A stretch of 5,589 nt of DNA from JAGUXG01 sp043798435 (GTDB lineage: Bacteria > UBA9089 > UBA9088 > JAGUXG01). The notes beneath the pieces are model-generated. The model saw only the letters and a program-made list of their open reading frames with translations. It did not search any database and had not been told where the DNA came from. Positions 4,841 through 5,589 of the stretch are shown in pieces (the first letter of the stretch is position 1; each line of letters begins with the position of its first letter). The translations under genes were made by a program, and so were the position numbers. The DNA is taken from the NCBI GenBank assembly GCA_043798435.1, contig JAZDOR010000098.1, forward strand, positions 1 through 5,589, written 5' to 3'.

Positions 4841-5589
4841 ACTTTTCTGAGGCTTGAATTTCCTCTATGGTTAAACCAGTAGCCTTTGATACCCTTTCAA
4901 TATCATCTCCCAAACTTAAAAGGGCTTTCGCTACCTCTATCTTGCCTTCTATTTTGCCTTGCTCTATACCTTGCTCTATACCTTGCTCTAATCCTTGCTC
5001 CAATCCTTGCTCCAATCCTTGCTCCAATCCTTGCTCCAATCCTTGCTCTAATCCTTGTTTTAATCCTTGTTTTAATCCTTGTTTTAAGGCAAGCTTAATA
5101 GACCCCTTCTGTAGATAGATAAAATCAAGTCTCTTATGCTGTGCCTCTAATTCCTCTTTACTCAATCCCGCAGTATTGGCTATCTCAAATGCCTTTTTTA
5201 TCTCCAGTTCCTTTTCTAATGTCTTTGGAGTATATTCAAGCCTTCCAGCATTCTTTATAAAGTATATCCATTTATCTGTAATGCTATCTAATTCATTTTC
5301 ATCTTTCTTGAATTTTGGTAGCTCAATAAAGATTAGTTCTATCTCATCATTATATTTTATTAATGAGGTTTTTTCTATGAGCTTGAAATAGGTAATAATA
5401 TCCTCTATCTCCTTAAACATTACAAAATCTGTAATAGTCAGAGCAATGATAGGTTCAAGGGTAGTAAAATCTTCTCCTTTTGGGAGTTGGGTAGAATATG
5501 CTTTAGCGGCATTGTATAAAACCCTTTTTTCAAACCCCTCTACATTCAATACCTGCATCTCAATGATAACATTCTTGTTGTTTGATAGC
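4839..5589 (-). CDS. Rpn family PD-(D/E)XK nuclease / putative transposase, 5' end beyond the right edge
   Basis: The frame is open to the window's right edge, so the Met at 5558 is internal. The partial product has 249 residues: LSNNKNVIIEMQVLNVEGF begins it, and IIEMQV (residues 8-13) is the E-x-Q half of the PD-(D/E)XK active site. RVLYNAAKAYSTQLPKGEDF and LEPIIALTITDF then match the Rpn / PDDEXK_2 putative-transposase family (family pattern: F--R-L-Y-AK-YS-QL--GE-Y--L-PVI-I-I-DF). The first catalytic acidic residues would lie outside the window. Residues of about 168-212 are eleven tandem tetrapeptides (LKQG x3, LEQG x6, IEQG x2), followed by KIEGKIEVAKALLSLG and a short helical end, VSKATGLTIEEI. 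Rpn proteins are DNA endonucleases linked to recA-independent recombination, and in E. coli to phage defence. The downstream neighbour rsmD follows after 25 bp with an abnormal head, suggesting that rearrangement accompanied this gene. Confidence 0.9.
   Translation of the reverse strand, partial: LSNNKNVIIEMQVLNVEGFEKRVLYNAAKAYSTQLPKGEDFTTLEPIIALTITDFVMFKEIEDIITYFKLIEKTSLIKYNDEIELIFIELPKFKKDENELDSITDKWIYFIKNAGRLEYTPKTLEKELEIKKAFEIANTAGLSKEELEAQHKRLDFIYLQKGSIKLALKQGLKQGLKQGLEQGLEQGLEQGLEQGLEQGLEQGIEQGIEQGKIEGKIEVAKALLSLGDDIERVSKATGLTIEEIQASEK
4957..5088 (-). repeat. 12-bp tandem repeat, eleven units, inside the Rpn gene
   Basis: Eleven consecutive 12-bp units run without interruption. In plus-strand order they are ccttgctctata twice, ccttgctctaat, ccttgctccaat four times, ccttgctctaat, ccttgttttaat twice and ccttgttttaag. 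On the coding strand each unit adds one tetrapeptide (LEQG, IEQG or LKQG). Because the unit is a multiple of three, slippage changes protein length without breaking the frame. The four identical central units indicate recent duplication; the flanking variants are older. Every central unit also contains GGAG six bases before a TTG codon on the minus strand, a spacing that resembles a weak translation start. Confidence 0.95.

Noticed and set aside
4957..5088. CRISPR-like array
   Set aside because: The repeats are contiguous 12-bp units with no spacers and lie in an open reading frame.
4867..5118. Plus-strand ORFs encoding Asn-Pro-Cys-Ser repeats
   Set aside because: They are the antisense image of the 12-bp repeat in the Rpn gene and have no start context; the minus-strand frame has clear family motifs.

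Overview
The window is a tightly packed stretch of bacterial chromosome in which every supportable gene lies on the minus strand, so transcription runs from the right edge to the left. In that order the genes are: a PD-(D/E)XK nuclease of the Rpn / putative-transposase type (5' end beyond the right edge), rsmD, truA (split by a frameshift), an 82-bp inverted repeat, gmk, rpoZ, a CooC/AcsF-type ATPase, a DEAD-box RNA helicase of the DeaD type, and the N-terminus of radC, which is cut by the left edge. Gaps are short or negative: 25 bp, 8 or 32 bp overlap, 126 bp, 30 bp, 28 bp, 14 bp overlap and 3 bp. No gene-free stretch exceeds 126 bp, and I see no tRNA, rRNA, riboswitch or CRISPR array.

The DNA is fairly AT-rich, with purine-rich coding strands and Shine-Dalgarno sites such as AAGGAGG. 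A CO dehydrogenase nickel-insertion ATPase points to an anaerobe with a CO dehydrogenase / acetyl-CoA synthase (Wood-Ljungdahl) pathway. That gene, the Rpn protein with tetrapeptide repeats and the GAATTC-rich intergenic repeat together suggest an uncultivated anaerobe of the Nitrospirota, Desulfobacterota or Planctomycetota kind. This taxonomic guess comes from general recollection and is weak.

The left two thirds (1-3370) is a coherent, healthy-looking housekeeping operon. Gmk makes GDP, omega (RpoZ) supports RNA polymerase assembly, DeaD remodels RNA, and RadC is a conserved JAB-domain family protein. The CooC-type ATPase is the metabolic outlier inside this set.

The right third (3371-5589) looks disturbed. 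The Rpn gene carries eleven in-frame copies of a 12-bp repeat. RsmD lacks the usual N-terminal segment and instead has a head that resembles a small antitoxin-like protein; its catalytic (D/N)PPY motif reads GPPY. TruA has an altered catalytic motif and a -1 frameshift exactly where the two halves of the family join. The region ends in the inverted repeat. Either this is local decay and rearrangement beside a mobile nuclease, or some of the changes are assembly errors. I do not see convincing evidence for a wholly new biological system. The best candidates for follow-up are the two-period inverted repeat, the chimeric RsmD head, the truA/rsmD lesions and the Rpn C-terminal repeat.
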